Assembly: GCF_028453695.1 (NCBI RefSeq)
Contig: NC_135782.1
Location: 16,920,190 to 16,984,189, forward strand
Length of the DNA: 64,000 nucleotides
Direction of reading: 5' to 3'
DNA from: Augochlora pura
Taxonomy: Eukaryota; Arthropoda; Insecta; Hymenoptera; Halictidae
The position numbers and the translations under genes are program-made. Position 1 is the stretch's first letter. Each line of letters begins with the position of its first letter. A model generated the notes under the pieces. It made no database searches and was not told the origin of the DNA. It saw only the letters and a program-made list of their open reading frames with translations. Of this stretch, positions 23,201 to 35,737 are shown in pieces.

Positions 23201-24340
23201 TGCGTAAGACTTGCATATAAGATCAGGACTAGATCATCATTAGTCCTCAGCAGAATCCGTCGAAGACCGAGGGAAGGCATAATCCGCGTTGGCCGGCGAG
23301 CTCGATAATTAAAACCGTCCGGTGGCGCGAATTAATCTCGTTAACCAGTAACGGGTCGGCAAACGTTTACAATTTGCCGTGGCAACACTCGGGTAAACTT
23401 CGACGGGCCGATTAACGGAACAATACCGGCCGCGCGGCCTGTATGCATTTCCGAATGGGGAAAGGAGGACGAACTCGAAGGCGCAGCGCCTTAAATAATT
23501 ATGGTGTTTGGCCAAGAACCGTAGTCGTCGTCGACAGTGGAGGGGCGCATAGTCTCTCGCGTCCAGGAGGTCCTCTAATTCCGGCGGCCGTGGGCGAAGG
23601 GTTAATTGAGGGCAACAATTAATTTACGATGTTGAACGAACTTACACAAGTTTGACAAACTGCCAACGGTGAAGGATGAAGCGAAGAAAGCCGCCATAAA
23701 TAAGGATGAAGCGGAGGGCTGCGCTCCGGTGGAACGAGAGGATCGCCCGGCTTTGCCCGGGTCTCCGTCGACCGGCTGCTACTCCGTTAGGTTCTGGGTT
23801 AGGTCCTCCCGGTTAGGGCAGCGGGCTAGGTACTGGCTCCGGATGCCCGGTGACCAAGGGACGAAAGTCTTAAGCCCCGGAACTAGCGAACACCGCCGTA
23901 TCCTACGGTGAAATTAGTCGCGGTGGATTTGCTCTCGTCGGCGGATCAGTTTTTTAATCTCTCACGGGGAAGCCGCAAATAATTCCCCCGGGGGCTGCGC
24001 CGCAAAGCCCGCGGCGAACCCCGTTATCCTTGATGAAAGTTTTTGAGATCGCTCCGATGAGCATTCGCATTCTCTCGCGATCGAATCTAGCCGACGCGCG
24101 GTCTATGCCGCTTCCCGTTTAATCCCCCCGGTTTAGTCGATTCCATTTTTCGCGTTCGTTTGCCCGCGAATACGTGTTTGACCAGCGTTCAAACGAATTT
24201 TATTGATACAACGATCCTCGTTCGGAACGGACTACGGATCCGCCAACCCACCCGCAGAAATTGTCTACTTTGCGGAGAAATTTACTTCGCGATCGACGAA
24301 CCGTGCCGATGAAATTGTTACATGAATTTTCGCTTGGATG
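23201..24340. other. CpG-rich non-coding sequence
   Basis: No gene recognised; an 80-codon frame at 23669-23911 is Arg/Gly-rich, with no domain. Contains the 12-bp palindrome GGCCGCGCGGCC near 23428. Confidence 0.5.
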
Positions 24341-25075
24341 AGTCGTGATGGGGGTTTTGTGGAAGGTGATTGGGAGGGTTAAAGTTAAACTTTATGGAAA
24401 AAAGACTGAAATAGAAGGTTCGAGTTTTGAGATTTAAATCTACAAGTATGGAGTCGAAGAGACTGAAGTTCAAAGGTTACAGTTTTAAGATCGAAGTCCA
24501 AAAATTGGGAAACCAAAAGATTGGAGTGCAAGGAGTAGTGTCCCAAAATTGGCGTCCAAAAGATTGGAAACCAAAATACTGAAGTCCAAAAGGCTGAGGT
24601 CCAAAAGACTGAAGTCCAAATACTAGTATCTCAAGATTTAAATCCAAAAGTCTGGAGTCCAAAAGACTGAAGTCCAAGGACTAGTATCCCAAAATTGAAG
24701 TCCAAAGACTAGTGTTCCAAAATTGGAGTCCAAAAGACTGGCATCCAAAATAATGAAGTCCAAAAGTTAGGGTCTTAAGATTTAGGTCAAGAAGCCTAGA
24801 GTCTAAAATCGGAAGTCCAAAAGACTGAAGTCCAATGCTTGGGTACTCAGATGCAAGTCCAAAATTCTGGAGTCTAGAAGAGTAAAAATCCAAAGGCTTG
24901 GGTCCCAAAAATTGAAGCCTAAAAGTTTGGAATCCAAAAAGCTGAAGTCCAAAGCTTAGTATCCCAAAATTGGAGTCGAAAAGCCTGCCAACCAAAACAC
25001 TAAACTCCCGAAGACCTTCCATCCAAACAGCCAAACTCCACCTACTATCCTCCAAAGACAAAACTCCAAATGTCT
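24341..25075 (-). repeat. Family A minisatellite, array 4 (inverted)
   Basis: Repeated GTCCAAAAGACTGAAGTCCA and CCAAAATTGGAGTCC modules are complements of family A. 24341-24420 has about 28 G and 3 C, and 25021-25080 about 4 G and 22 C (hand counts). Frames of 66 and 126 codons on the minus strand (FGLQSFGLQ-type) are repeat artefacts of the same kind as in arrays 1 and 2. Confidence 0.95.
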
Positions 25076-26689
25076 CGAACCAAACCTAAGCCTTTCCACA
25101 ACATCATTTTCCCGTTTCTTACCAGAGGTCAGATTAATCTAAAAATAACCATATTCTTGCCGGGACTGGAACAATACGCTGTCGAGATGGACCGTCCCCG
25201 TTCCTCCGTATTCAACATAGAAAGTAAGGAAGGAATCCAAAGGAACTGGCACGGCGTCGGTGGCCCGGTAGACGTGCTCCATTCATAAATAGCATTGAAA
25301 TAGGGTGCTCTTCAGGGGGGAAAAGAAACTGTTTCAGTTTCCAGCGGCACACGCGTGTCGTACTATAAAGTATTCAACCGCCGGTGAATAAAAACCACTT
25401 ACTCCCAGCGACACTGCGAGGCAGTCGTCTCTCGGAGACGTTGTTCCAGGAAGGGGGGACCGGTCGTTACTTCCGCCAGCCGCGGCACGGTAAATAAATT
25501 TTCGAAAATGCGAAGCTCTCCGAGCACAGGCCGCCGGGCGTAGAAACACCGGCGACGAACAAGGATCTATTAACGTCCCTTGGCCCGGCCGTCATGCGAC
25601 GGGCACCTAAGTCGGATTTACGGCGTCGCGTTCACACGTTCGAATAGTTTAACGACGCGGCGACGAGCTGTGCCGGGGCACGTGTGTCGCGAAACATTGG
25701 AACACGTACGCCGGAAATATCGCGCGGAGAATTTTATTGGACCGATTTGTCTGCGCGGCTCGCTACGCTGTGGGATCGCCGTCGGCGGGAAGGAGAACAG
25801 AGTCCCGAGGACATCAACATACCCAGATACACCCTTGCAAGAAATGCTCGCTCTATTCATCGACGATCTTATGGAAATCGAAGCTATAATGTCAGAAATA
25901 ACTAGCGATGTCTCCAAAACGTCTACTATAGTCATTAACACGTTTAGACCTAAAACAGAAGTAAAATGGACGTTCATAAGACGTCCAGTGACTCGATCCA
26001 GTGTTCTATAGAACAGTCGCGTGTGTACAAGCTTCAAAGCGCCCGTTCTCGAGCAAAGGGTGAGTAAAAAGTGCCTAGCAAAGGGTGACTAGTACAGGGT
26101 GCAAATGCTTAACAAGCTGCTCTAATCTTTAACATTCAGGCTCGAATCAGTCCGAGCCATTTACCTTGCTCCCTGCAAGGAAATAAATCATCTAGACCGG
26201 TAACGAACTCGCATCGGCGATGTTCGCGCTATGGGGATCGCGAGCGGTTCGATCCGCTGTCTATAGCAATTTTTTTCCCTCCCATTTGCGGCCGACACCC
26301 GCGATAAGGCGCGGTAACGTGGGGACAATTTTCAGGGACGACTACGCGCACACCCCTCCGGATTCCGGTTCTGCCTTCGCTCCCCCCTTTCCGCCTCGTT
26401 CTCTCGTTATAAAGTGCTGTTCGGCTGACAGCCCTTATCGGCGCTCTCCGCGAGGAATCGATACGGACAGCTGGGTACGCGATGCCCCTGTAGAATCGTG
26501 CTCATTTTGGTCAATGCACTTTTCGACGGCGCGCACGTGATCACGGTCCCAGCTGACGCCGTGGGAGTGCAATACGTCGGTGCAACTAAGCGACATGCTT
26601 CTCTGTTTTGGAAGGAAGTAGTGCGAACATTGCGCCAGTCTTTTGACAAGGAACAGATGATTTGTAGATAAAGATTGCTCAAGGAAGAT
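25076..26689. other. Non-coding sequence
   Basis: Two opposing frames of similar length (143 codons at 25580-26011 plus, 139 codons at 25618-26037 minus) mirror each other, as expected from chance in CpG-rich DNA. No domain recognised. A short AGACGTCCAG word at about 25979 recurs at 31307. Confidence 0.5.
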
Positions 26690-27600
26690 TACTGGAACTC
26701 TAAATGCATGGGGTCATACAATCTGCGAGAAGTCGGCTAAAAAAAATCGCAGATCACTCCTGTTTGGTGCGTTGGAAAACTGAGACTTCCCTCTAGATAG
26801 CTATGCTAGTTTTTGCCGCGAAAAAATGATTACAACTCCTCACGGAAGCTGGAGTTTGAGCCGAAGTTTGTTCGCCTGGAGTCGAATAAAAAAAAATAGA
26901 AACGATAAAAATAGCTTAGGGTCTCTGAAGGAGCACACTTTCCCCTTTAAAATGAGCCTAGGCTGACCTCAGTGCGATTTTCTTGAGCGAAATTATAGCA
27001 GCTCAAAGATAGAGCGATTTTAGAGTCTGCCATTGACTGCTCTAAAATGGATGTGGTTATATAATCAGCGATAAGTCGGCTCAAAAAAATCGTAGATCAA
27101 TTGTCTTACACTCATTGGAAAGCAGAGACTTTGCTCTTGACCAACATCCTAGCTGTTATCGCAAGAATACTGTTCGCAATTTTTCAATGACGTCACAACC
27201 TGAACAATCGCTGAGAGGATGATTGCTCACCTTCTTGCCTCAGTACCTTTTACAAAATTTCACTCATCTAAACAGCTTAAGGTACATGAAAGAGCAGACT
27301 TTCCCCTTTAATATGAGCCTACGCTGACCTAGTGCGATTTCTTTTAGCGAAATTATAGCACCTCATAGATAGAGCGATTTTGGAGCCTGCCATTGGCTGC
27401 TCTAAAATGGATGTGGTCACATAATCGGCCATAAATCGGCTCCAAAAAGTCGTAGATCACTCCGGTTTGGGACGTTGGGAAGGTGAAGCTTCCCTCTTGA
27501 CAACCATGGTAGTTTTATCCGCGAAAATAATTTTTACAATTTCTCACGGAAGCTGGAACTTGAGGAGATTATGACAGCTCAAATATTGACAGATTTCTAC
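26690..27600 (-). repeat. Complex ~350-bp dispersed repeat, copy A (three units)
   Basis: Contains about 2.7 units, each with the ordered landmarks AATCGTAGATCA, GGAAAG(C/G)..GAGACTT, TCTTGACCAACATCCTAG or TCTTGACAACCATGGTAG, GGAAGCTGGAGTTTGAG or CAACCTGAACAATCGCTGAG, AGCAGACTTTCCCCTTTA, ATGAGCCTA.GCTGACCT and a hairpin ATTTTAGAG..TGCCATTG..TGCTCTAAAAT (27017-27048 and 27377-27408). Two unit subtypes are visible. The complement occurs at 32610-33560. No coding capacity. Confidence 0.88.
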
Positions 27601-27929
27601 ACCCGTTTAAGTCATCTCATACTGGGACCCTAAATGCAGCTCCTTTACTGATAATAATCAAATAAAAGCATGCTCGTCCTGAATTTCCATAACGAACGTT
27701 GCTTCCTTTTAATGAAAACCGCGTTCTCGTTTCCATTTCAAATTGCTTTCTTGCGGCCTCGTTCGCATTAAATATTTACGTTTCCCTGATAATGCGGGAT
27801 TACATCTTCGTCATCCATGCAGCGAGAACGTTCTCTATAGATTGTCTCTCCTGATTTTACCATTCGGGTCACGTCACCGTCACCATATTTAGGACATATA
27901 TTTTTAGTAAATTTCAGCGGAGCTCTATC
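27601..27929. other. Non-coding sequence
   Basis: Unique AT-leaning sequence; nothing recognised. Confidence 0.5.
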
Positions 27930-28070
27930 CATTCTGTACGGTCGATTAATATGGATCTAGGTAGACCAAAGTGTACCAAGATAGACCAAAGAAGACATAT
28001 CGCCGCAGAAAATAAATCAAGATAGATACGAACAAAGATCCATCCACCAAACAATTAAAACTATTCAGGT
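27930..28070. repeat. Short degenerate repeat with TAGACCAAAG words
   Basis: GTAGACCAAAGTGTACCAAG, ATAGACCAAAGAAGAC and related words repeat loosely. The vocabulary matches the 30-bp array at 29460-30000 (ATAGACCAAAGCACTC near 29896), suggesting a small outlying piece of it. Confidence 0.55.
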
Positions 28071-29078
28071 AAATGAAACAACAAAAATAAATTGAATATT
28101 ATTGTAACCAGTATTCTGAAATATTCTTAAAATAAATTGTCAGTGTCTCGCTGACATTTCATTCGTCTGGGGTCTACCGTGCGTAGTAAAACGTTCCGCA
28201 GCGCGTTATGAGTCCTCGAACAAGCCTGGTCCGTCGACGCATAGTAATTCCGTGGACACGACGATCGCTGGAACAAGGAAGGGTTCGCATACAAAAGGCA
28301 TAGGAAGTCCATGGTATCCAGCACCGAGAGCCGGCCGAGAGAGAGAGCACTTTTAACAGCGGAACGTACCGAAATCTACGAATAGCCGGGTTGGACGGTT
28401 TGAAACGATCATCCGTACTTATTAGCGGGAACGTGGCCGCACAATGGATACACGTAGCCGTCGGTTCGCGTCGCGTCGCGGGTCGGCGGGGAGGGTTTAG
28501 TCCGGCGGCGGGCTTCGAGGGTCGACTGCGGTGCCCGCGTAGATCGATAACACTTTCCGGCGGAAACTAAGCTTAAGCGACGTAGCTAACAAGAGGAAAT
28601 GAGGTACTACGGGATACGCGGATCGGGAAGGGGTTAGTTTCGCCAAAGAAGATCCGCGGTTCGCCGTCAGAGAGAGAGAGAGAGAGTGGATTGCTTCGGT
28701 CCGGGCGAAAGGGTTAAAGTAGCTACCCGCCAATCAAGGTGTTGGTTCACACATCCCGGCATAATCCGGCACCCCGATGTCTATGTATATTTCTGAACGT
28801 CGCTCTCTCTCTCTCTCCCTCTCCCTGTGTTTCTTGTACGTGTGCACGGCGACTGTACAACACGTGTACGTATGTATGGAACAACACCGGGCCAGAATCC
28901 CCGGGACGGCGATGCGGTTTCTCGGACTAGGTTCCTCTTAAGCTTCCGGCAGCTGGAAGGTTCATGGAGTTGGAAACGACCCCGTCTCTACGATTCCGTA
29001 CCGTGGACACGATAAACGTTCGTTGATCCGGTCATTCGTTATCCCTGCTGCTACGTATATGTCTACACACGAATATGT
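28071..29078. other. CpG-rich non-coding sequence with short GA and CT runs
   Basis: (GA)n near 28671-28686 and (CT)n near 28803-28825. Frames of 62-78 codons have no domain. GAAAGGGTTAAAG near 28705 is a lone piggyBac-like end. Confidence 0.5.
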
Positions 29079-29255
29079 ATACAGGATGTGCCAAAATTAT
29101 AATGACACCAGGGAATGAGGGGTTGCTGAGATGATTTGAAGAAACTTTTTCCTTAGGGCGAATGTAATCCGTAGCTTTGTTTCAGAGTTAAAGGCGAAAA
29201 ACTGTAGGAGGTGAGAGGCGGGCGCTTGGCAAGAGGGCGGGGCCTATTGGCCCTG
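29079..29255. mobile_element. Foldback element, half copy
   Basis: Starts with ACAGGATGTGCCAAAATTAT, a typical arthropod transposon-end motif, then GATGATTTGAAGAAACTTTT, TCCTTAG and CCGTAGCTTTGTTTCAGAGT, matching the left arm of the other copies. The complementary right arm is missing: the sequence passes through a GC-rich centre directly into the 30-bp array. Confidence 0.75.
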
Positions 29256-29280
29256 GAGCAGGTCCCTCTATATACGTATA

Positions 29281-30120
29281 GGTAAATGTAAGGAAAAGGA
29301 GAGCGACAAAAATGGTAGAAGAAAATGGTAGATGAAGAGTATTTTATCTATACTGTAGTAGCTGAAAGGGGCTCTGCGTATAGCGTACACTGGACTAAGA
29401 AAGATTAGATCCATCCTATGGTTGGTTAAAGATGCTCTATCCATCTTGTAGTAGAGCAACGATGCTCTATCTATTCAATAGTAGAGAAAGCGAGCTCTTA
29501 TCCATTCTATATTAGACCAAAGAAGCTCTATCTACTCTATACTAGATCAAGGGAGCTCTAGCTGCTCTATACTAGAGCAAGGAAGCTCCATCTACTTTAT
29601 ACTAGACCAAGAGAGCTCTAGCTACTCTATACAAGACCAAGAAAGCTCTATCCATCCTGTGGTAGATTAATGATGCTGTATCCATCCTAAACTAGACCAA
29701 GGAAGCTCTATCTACTCTATACTAGACCAAGGGAGTTCTAGCTACTTTATACTAGACCAAAGGAATGCTAGCTACTCTATACTAGACCAAGGGAGCTTTA
29801 TCGACTCCATACTAGATCATGGGAGCTCTATCTACTCTATACTAGGCCAAGGAAGCTCTATTTATCATAGACAAGTTATACAACGATAGAGCAATATAGA
29901 CCAAAGCACTCTAAAATAGCCTAAACTGCACCAACCAAGATCAAGGTATATTAACAAAGCTCGAGGTAAATCAAAATAGACCAAGCTTACTCAATGCACC
30001 CTAAGGTCGCCAATGGCGACTCTACGTACCAAATACAGTAAACTTAGGTACCCCAAGGCAGCCCCATCGTCTCAACAACTCAAACCAAGATAGAACAACC
30101 TAGCTAAACTAATTCAATTG
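29281..30120. repeat. 30-bp minisatellite with purine-rich left and G-poor right ends
   Basis: AGCTCTA landmarks at 29524 and 29554 give a 30-bp period; the unit is about GCTCTATCTACTCTATACTA plus GACCAAGGGA, clearest at 29460-29880. 29281-29340 has about 20 G and 2 C; 30061-30120 about 6 G and 18 C. The right part (29880-30120) is a decayed form with CCAA and ACCAAG words. Confidence 0.93.
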
Positions 30121-32111
30121 CTACAAGCTACATTATCTGCGCATCTCCGACAGTGATATCCAAAGATGCCGGCGGATGACCAGGTAGCTAATAAATAACA
30201 ATGCCTCCCAATTTCCTCCGCGCGGTGTCCCTAATGGGACAGAAAGAGAGTCGTCAGAAAGAGGCGACGGCAACCACAATTTCCGGTAACCACTACATCG
30301 TTTTACCCTAAACGGTGTCGCAGATCGGTAGGGTCGACAACAGGTAGCATGATCGAAGATCCCCGTAGCAGTAGTTTACGATTCTTCCGCGACCTTCATT
30401 TCCGCGCCATAAATTCTGCGACGCGAGCCGTCGACGACGTTAATATCTCGCCGGCCGAGCTGTGCCCCCGTTAATCGACGAATATTTAGAGTCGTTCGAG
30501 CACGTCTACGGCGTAATCTCGTCGGCCCGACGGGAGTCCTCGGTACATGGGAAAAAACACGCGTGAAAAACGGGGGGCGGAAACGGACAGGCGGAAAAGT
30601 TGAAACAGCAGCTTTACTCTACGCGCGCGTCCAGATTCGACAATCGACGGAAGACACCCCGCGAGATCGCCGGTCCCATAATTCACGTAGAGTGTCGTGG
30701 GTGCCTCAATTTGTCAATGCGAATATCATAGACGCGCCGCCGGCGCTCCGATCGTGGTCAAATAAAGTTTCGCCGCGGACGGAAATTTCAAATAATTCCC
30801 GGGAAACGCGATCGCCGAAGGCGACGGGAACAGCCTTCGCGCGATCGTATAAGCTCCTACGAGTTACCCCCACTCCTCCGTCTCCAGGGATCCCCAGTAA
30901 TCCGGGCGGCGGGTTTACTGGACGGACAACGAAAAAGAGGCGCGCGACGGAAACACTTGCGGAGCCCCCATCAATATTTATCGCGAGCACGTCGACGCTG
31001 GCAAATGATATTTTATAAAATAAACGGACAGCGTGGAAGCAATATTGTTTACATCCCTCGGCAGGAATTGGACTACACTTGTCGGCTAATTATTTTTACA
31101 GAAAGAAGCAAGAAGGTAGTGGCATTGACAGAGAGGGGAAATAATAAATTTTGTGTATGCTTGATGATATTTATTTTATAGTGGTATTTCCTAGTTATTC
31201 CTTTTAGTCAAGTCTATAAATATCATTCACTATGAAGATCATATAAGTGATGGCACTTTACAAATAAAAATGTTAAATGACGTTAATTCTCCATATTGGC
31301 TAGTAAGACGTCCAGACACAAAATAGACGTAAAACAGACGTCTCTAAGATGTCCACCGGAAATCTATCAATCTGTGCAATTTCTTGAAAACAAATGCGAT
31401 TTAAAAAGGATTAATATAAAAGATATGATTTCCGTTCTGCCACAAGATTGGATAGCCGTGCGGCAGGTGTTTTATTAACGAGGGCATCATGGTGGATCTC
31501 GGACTACCGTTGATCCCTCTATAAAACCGAGCGCACACGTCGCCCGGGTTTCGACGCCGCTTTAACCTCGGCGCTGCCGCTGATGTAAATTTCACTTTGA
31601 ATCTAGCGGCAGGCACGATTGATGCGAGACCATTTTGAGGCTCGTTATCTCGACATACATAGTTCTAATTGAATCGCGATGATTGAGTTAGCCCTGTTCT
31701 ACCGGTCTCTCTACCCCGGAAACGATTTCTACGTTCCCAACCGTGTTCCCTCGTTTAAACCAACGACGATCCACGTCGAGTCTTTTATCAAACCGGTCCC
31801 GGAATCCCTAATACATTTTTCATTCGTGCATGGTATTCTCCGCTCTCTGATTAGCATAGAAATAACGTTAAATCAACATAGGGCCTGTCGTGTTAACCGC
31901 GCGCGCGCCCCGGTTGGTATCTTGATGGAAATGCGGCTACTATATCGAGGTAATCGCGCGGAGGAAATTGGGACACTCAGGGGTTGAACTGCTCGCGAAT
32001 GATCGAGTTCCATGCTGAAACGCATCGGAACCGGCCGCGGTATTAGTCAAAAGTGATATCTCCGGGCAGGCGATCCGCAATCCGACCGGTCCGACATTTT
32101 TGATCGCGCTC

Positions 32112-32156
<45 letters not shown>

Positions 32157-32609
32157 CGACGCGACCCGGGAACGGTACACCGGTAATTCGACTGCGTCGA
32201 CGGGATCGATCATTACATCGGCCGTAATCCGAGAGGCTCGTGCCCGGCGCAAGGACGACGCGGAAATAAGGGCAACTTATGGTAACGATCGAACTCGAAA
32301 GCGATACAATGTTTAAATTGTACGCTTTGATCGAAACTGCGGTGGTAAAAATAGCCGCGTGGCTACCCGTTTCATTGCGTGCTAATTGGACCCGTGCGTG
32401 GACATTTCGTTGTGCCAGCTATGCGGTCACGTTCACGATGAAATCCGACTAATTGGTTCGAATAACCTGACATAACCTGTCAGAAAACTCTATTTATTTC
32501 TCTGTCTGTCGGTTATGGTATGGTTGCGCGTTCATCTGCGCGATGCATAAATTACGGAGCAAGATTTGCACGCGAACTTATGCTACCGGAGAGGTTGCAA
32601 AATTGTTTA
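30121..32609. other. Long non-coding stretch
   Basis: CpG-rich at 30150-31000 with opposing frames (151 codons plus at 30563, 94 minus) and no domain; AT-rich at 31000-31450. A (CT)n tract lies at about 32108-32152. AGACGTCCAGACACAAAATA and AAACAGACGTCTC near 31306-31350 echo 25915-25990. No gene supported. Confidence 0.5.
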
Positions 32610-33560
32610 TCGAAGCAAAATTTACCACGGGTATCAAGAGGGAGGTCTCAGCTTTCCAACGCACGAATCGGAAGTCATCTACGATTTTTTTTAGCCGATT
32701 TATCGCCGATTATATGATCACATCCATTTTAGAGCAGCCAATGGCAGCTCTAAAATCGCACTATATTTGTGCTGCTATAGTTTCGCTCAAAATAATCGCA
32801 CGAAGGTCAGCCTAGGCTCATATTAAAGGGGAAAGTCTGCTGTTTTAGTGACCCTAAGCTATTTTCATCGTTTCTATTTTTTTTATTCGACTCCAGGTGA
32901 GCAAACTTCGGCTCAAACTCCAGCTTCCGTGAGAAGTTGTAATAATTTTTTCGTGGCGAAAGCTACCATGGTTATCAAGAGGGAAGTTTCAGCTTTCCAA
33001 CGCTTCAAACCGGAGTGATCTACGATTTTTTTTAGCCGAGTTATTGCAGATAATATGACCATATCCATTTTAGAGCAGCCAATGGTAGGCTCTAAAATCG
33101 CTCTATCTTTGAGCTGCTATAATTTCGCTAAAGAAAGGTCGCACGGGGATGAGCTTAGGTTCATTTTAAAGAGGAAAGTCTGCTCGTTCATGTACCTTAA
33201 GCTGTTTAGATGAGTGTAATTTTGTAAAAGGTTCTCAAACAAGAAGGTGAGCAATCACCCTCTCAGCGATTATTCAGGTTGTGACGTCAGTGAAAAGTAG
33301 TAAAAATTATTCTGACGATAACAGTTAGGATGTTGGTCAAGAGCAAAGTCTCTGCTTTCCAATGAGTATAAGAAAATTTGTCTACGATTTTTTTGTCTTG
33401 ATTTATCACCGATTATATGACCACATGCATTTAGGGTGCGATTAAGGGATGACCAAGCATAGAAATCTGTCGATATTCCTGCTGCTATAATTTGGCTCCA
33501 AATAATCGCTCGTAGATATACCTTTCCTCATATTAAAAGGCAAATTCCGCTCTTTAAATT
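32610..33560 (+). repeat. Complex ~350-bp dispersed repeat, copy B (three units, inverted relative to copy A)
   Basis: Units open near 32628 (ACCACGGGTATCAAGAGGGA), 32965 (ACCATGGTTATCAAGAGGGA) and 33330 (GGATGTTGGTCAAGAGCAAA), spacing about 337 and 365. Each runs through CAGCTTTCCAACGC or CTGCTTTCCAATGA, CTACGATTTTTTT, a hairpin ATTTTAGAGC..GCTCTAAAAT (32726-32756 and 33067-33098), TGCTGCTATA.TTTCGCT and GGGGAAAGTCTGCT. It is the reverse complement of copy A at 26690-27600, but with a different order of the two unit subtypes. Confidence 0.9.
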
Positions 33561-35737
33561 TTGGTGTCTAACACAATTTTGCTCTTTATTATATAAAGCA
33601 TTAAAACAAAAACGCTAAGCGTGGATGTCCTTTCCCTCGCTCGAGTTCTTTTCATCGCGCGCACCAAAGACTCTCTTCTATCCCCTAACACGAGGTCGCA
33701 GTCGCATCGAGAAGAGCCGCGGAACTGTTTCACTTAACATCCGAATTTCCGAAACGCGCTCGCAGAAGCCGTTGACGAGAGTCACGAAACTTTCCGGCGA
33801 ATTCCCGTTTTCCGTGAATTCTCCTGTAACATCGGCGGCGTAGTTCTCCACGGTCTGTTAGCGAAAGTTTCAATCAGTCTCGCGCGTTGTTACGGCTCCG
33901 TGGGACATGGAAGCCCAGCATTCAGAGATGGATAGACGAGGAGGAGTTTTTTGGGAACGTCCGCGCGATAGTGGTACAAGTGGAGGTCGCCCAGCCTCCC
34001 CCGTTAATAAAGGGTGTATGATTTCAAAAGATGGAACAAAAATAAATGGAGATATAGAACGGTCCTTCATAAAAGGGGACGTGCGGAAAGCTGTCGTAAG
34101 GTGATACTGCCCGGTTGAACCCTCCACGCTCGCTCCCCGTTAACGCTCTCTCTCTCTCTCTCCTCTCCATCCCCTCTCTCTCTTTATTTATCATCCTTCT
34201 CTCTATTTCCCTCTCTGGCTCTCTGGCTCTTTGGCTCCCTTCGACTACCGTTCCCCCCAGCAATATACCCGCAAAGAGGATCGGATTTGTTATGACATGA
34301 AACTATTCGAAACTCGATCTTAAAGGGGAAGGGTTTAATATTTTGACAAGGGTCTTCCGTCCCGGGGGTACGTGTCATTGCACATATTTCCGGTAGAAAT
34401 CATTTTAGACGATCGTGCCTCGTATAACCGATCGTGGCGTTTCACGGTTTCGCGGCGTAGGAAACACACCTGCCCACCACCGCTACCTGTCGCCCACCTC
34501 TTCCGACCCCTACCGTTTCTCACGTATTGTTAGCCTGCGAATGGCCTACCAGTTGATCCTCCATTGTCGCCGTTTGGTCGCGAGACGATTTTATTCGTGA
34601 CAAAAATTCATATGAAGTTGGCCTATAATATATAGTTTAGTCAATACAATATATAGTCGACAATATTTGTTGGGCGACATTATATAAGACAATACAATGT
34701 CTTTTTTATTTAATGGAAAATGTGTAATTAGATCTCTTCAGCTGAGATTTCATATATTTCAGATATTCTTGTGATAAGATCGTATCGTATATTAATTTAT
34801 ATTTATTGATAGTCACATGGGGTAGTGAATATATTTTTTGATCTATTGAATATGTATGTAGAAATATCAAAATATATACATATATATTTTTCAGCAAGTG
34901 GAAATTCTGATATTTTATATTCAGTATTTTTTAAAGAGAAATGAAGATATAATCAAATTTTTCGAAAATAGATCGTGTTCGTTCCTCTCGCAATCGAGGA
35001 ACGAACGGGCGGTTCTTTTTTTTGCGCGCGGCGTGTCACATGTTAGCCGGTGAAATGTGAAAGTAACGAGGGGGAACCGTCCGCCGGATAATAAGGGATT
35101 TTACGGAAGCAGACGTCGCAGGACGTCGGTCGAGTGGGTTCCGCCATTGCGCGATGGAACAATGAGGATTGAACGTACGCCGGACGTTCGCGGCGGGCGT
35201 CAATCGGGTCTGGCCGCAGTCAATCTTAACATGCTCGCGGGTAATTGACAGTCATTTAATTAGCATACCCGACGGCGGAGGATAATGCGGCGGTCGGCTC
35301 CGTTTCTCCTCCCCCCACTCCGTGCCGGGGGCAGAACCAGAAAAAAAAGAAAAAACAAGGCATAATAATCGTTGATTTGACGGGGAAGAACGTGACCGGG
35401 CAAAGTCGACGGGGGCCCAGGGCCGCCTGAAATTTTCCCCGCGGACGCGTAATTCCCGCGCGGCGGCGTACGTTCTCCGCTTGTAACAGTTATTACAACG
35501 GAAATGTTTTCTTCGCGCGGCGGGCGCACCGAGGAGACCGTAATTCCGACTAATTCCATTTTTTTCTCCCGCCGGAAAATTTTTTTCGTTCTCGTCATTA
35601 TCGCGGTCTCCGCCTCTCGCCGGTTTCAAACAGCTCGAAATTCTAATGAGGCGCGCGAACGGGCGCGTATCTTCTATCGATCTTCGCTCGGCAATTTCAT
35701 TTTCGCTTATACGTGCTTTGTTGTAACGTCAAACGAC
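33561..35737. other. Long non-coding stretch
   Basis: 33900-34110 is purine-leaning and 34145-34240 pyrimidine-rich (CT runs). 34600-34960 is AT-rich. 35000-35730 is CpG-rich with overlapping opposing frames (112 and 125 codons minus, 84 plus) and no domain. No gene supported. Confidence 0.5.

Noticed and set aside
25580..26037. Pair of 143- and 139-codon frames on opposite strands
   Set aside because: Mutually antisense frames of equal length indicate base composition rather than coding.
25915..31360. Shared AGACGTCCAG and AAACAGACGTCT words at about 25.9 and 31.3 kb
   Set aside because: Similarity is limited to short GACGTC-containing words; not enough to call a repeat family.
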